Notes under the pieces: model-generated
Database searches by the model: none
Seen by the model: the letters and a program-made list of their open reading frames with translations, nothing else
Told to the model about the DNA's origin: nothing
Part shown: positions 44,272 to 44,512 of the stretch, piece by piece
Layout: each line of letters starts with the position of its first letter
Position numbering within the stretch: position 1 is the first letter of the stretch
Source: Streptomyces sp. GC420
GTDB lineage: Bacteria; Actinomycetota; Actinomycetes; Streptomycetales; Streptomycetaceae
Length of the DNA: 44,512 nucleotides
Direction: 5' to 3'
Assembly (NCBI RefSeq): GCF_009916105.1
Contig: NZ_JAAAXQ010000012.1
Location: forward strand, 1 to 44,512
Position numbers and translations under genes: made by a program

Positions 44272-44512
44272 GATGGCTCTCCTCCAGGGTGCTATACGGG
44301 CACTGCCGGGCACACCGCACGGACGCAACGCTGCGGCGGCTCGCTCCGCACATGCTACTTGCGAGTAACCAGGCTGCACAGCCCCGTCGCCGGGAGCGGC
44401 GAACGTCACACCCGAATGCCGACCCCGGGGACGAAATCCGGCCGTCCTCCGCGTTCCCGCATCCGGCCCCGAAAACACTCCCGCCGGGCTCCGCCCAATC
44501 GGGCCCCGGCCC
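44272..44512. other. promoter region of fadA-fadB
   Basis: 241 bases up to the window end with no convincing gene. Apart from the ribosome binding site and the short inverted repeat at 44356-44367, with TAGCAT on the minus strand at 44352-44357 as a possible -10, nothing was recognised. Confidence 0.4.
44356..44367. promoter_or_regulatory. inverted repeat upstream of fadA-fadB
   Basis: TACTTGCGAGTA, 4-bp arms TACT/AGTA around TGCG, 85 bases upstream of the thiolase start. It could be a TetR-type operator of fatty acid degradation. Weak by itself. Confidence 0.3.

Overview
The window is very GC-rich, uses GTG starts often, and packs genes with ATGA/GTGA stop-start overlaps. Gene content points to a Streptomyces chromosome. 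From about 19,000 onward the order (HTH-MurA, aconitase, GH92, ngcEFG, rok7B7, xylFGH, dxs, amino acid permease, fadB/fadA) matches, from memory, the S. coelicolor SCO5998 to SCO6027 core region. The left 19 kb looks more accessory.

Region 1 (11-6598, minus strand) is one tightly coupled operon. It runs: PAPS-type sulfotransferase, a 164-residue protein of unknown function, a GT4 glycosyltransferase continuous in frame with APS kinase (CysC), CysD, CysN, and a sulfonate/nitrate-type binding lipoprotein. It makes PAPS (CysD/CysN then CysC) and encodes a PAPS user (the sulfotransferase) next to a glycosyltransferase, but no cysH is seen. The likely output is a sulfated glycan or surface glycopolymer.

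Region 2 (6682-11587) is a PaaX regulator and a benzoate/aminobenzoate-type CoA ligase, divergent from an acyl-CoA dehydrogenase and a RidA-like protein, then a small cupin. It looks like part of an aromatic acid CoA pathway.

Region 3 (11757-19003) is the most interesting. A large SARP-NB-ARC-TPR regulator with two TTA codons faces a five-gene operon: a 73-residue Cys/Trp-rich precursor peptide, a MauE-like membrane protein, a membrane-anchored thioredoxin (MauD/TlpA-like), an ABC exporter without a C39 peptidase, and an S26 signal peptidase-like protease. I read this as a disulfide-rich exported peptide system: export by the ABC protein, oxidation by MauE/thioredoxin, leader removal by the S26 protease. 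SARP-type direct repeats lie in the divergent promoter, and a perfect 15-bp hairpin separates the precursor from its maturation genes. No lanthionine, YcaO, radical SAM or MauG-like enzyme is present.

Region 4 (19008-23640) is a MurA with an N-terminal HTH domain, divergent from aconitase. The intergenic DNA carries two operators of the same design (ATCTC-N6-GAGAT), one by each gene, plus an iron-box-like sequence.

Region 5 (23744-36523) is carbohydrate uptake and use: a secreted GH92 mannosidase, the NgcEFG GlcNAc/chitobiose transporter, the ROK regulator Rok7B7 and the xylose transporter XylFGH. Candidate LacI-type, DasR-like and Rok7B7-like operators are visible.

Region 6 (36754-44271) is dxs, an APC amino acid permease, a NYN/PIN-like protein, and the fadA-fadB beta-oxidation pair. 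No tRNA, rRNA, CRISPR array, insertion sequence or phage gene was recognised. All functions are by motif reading; no database search was run.
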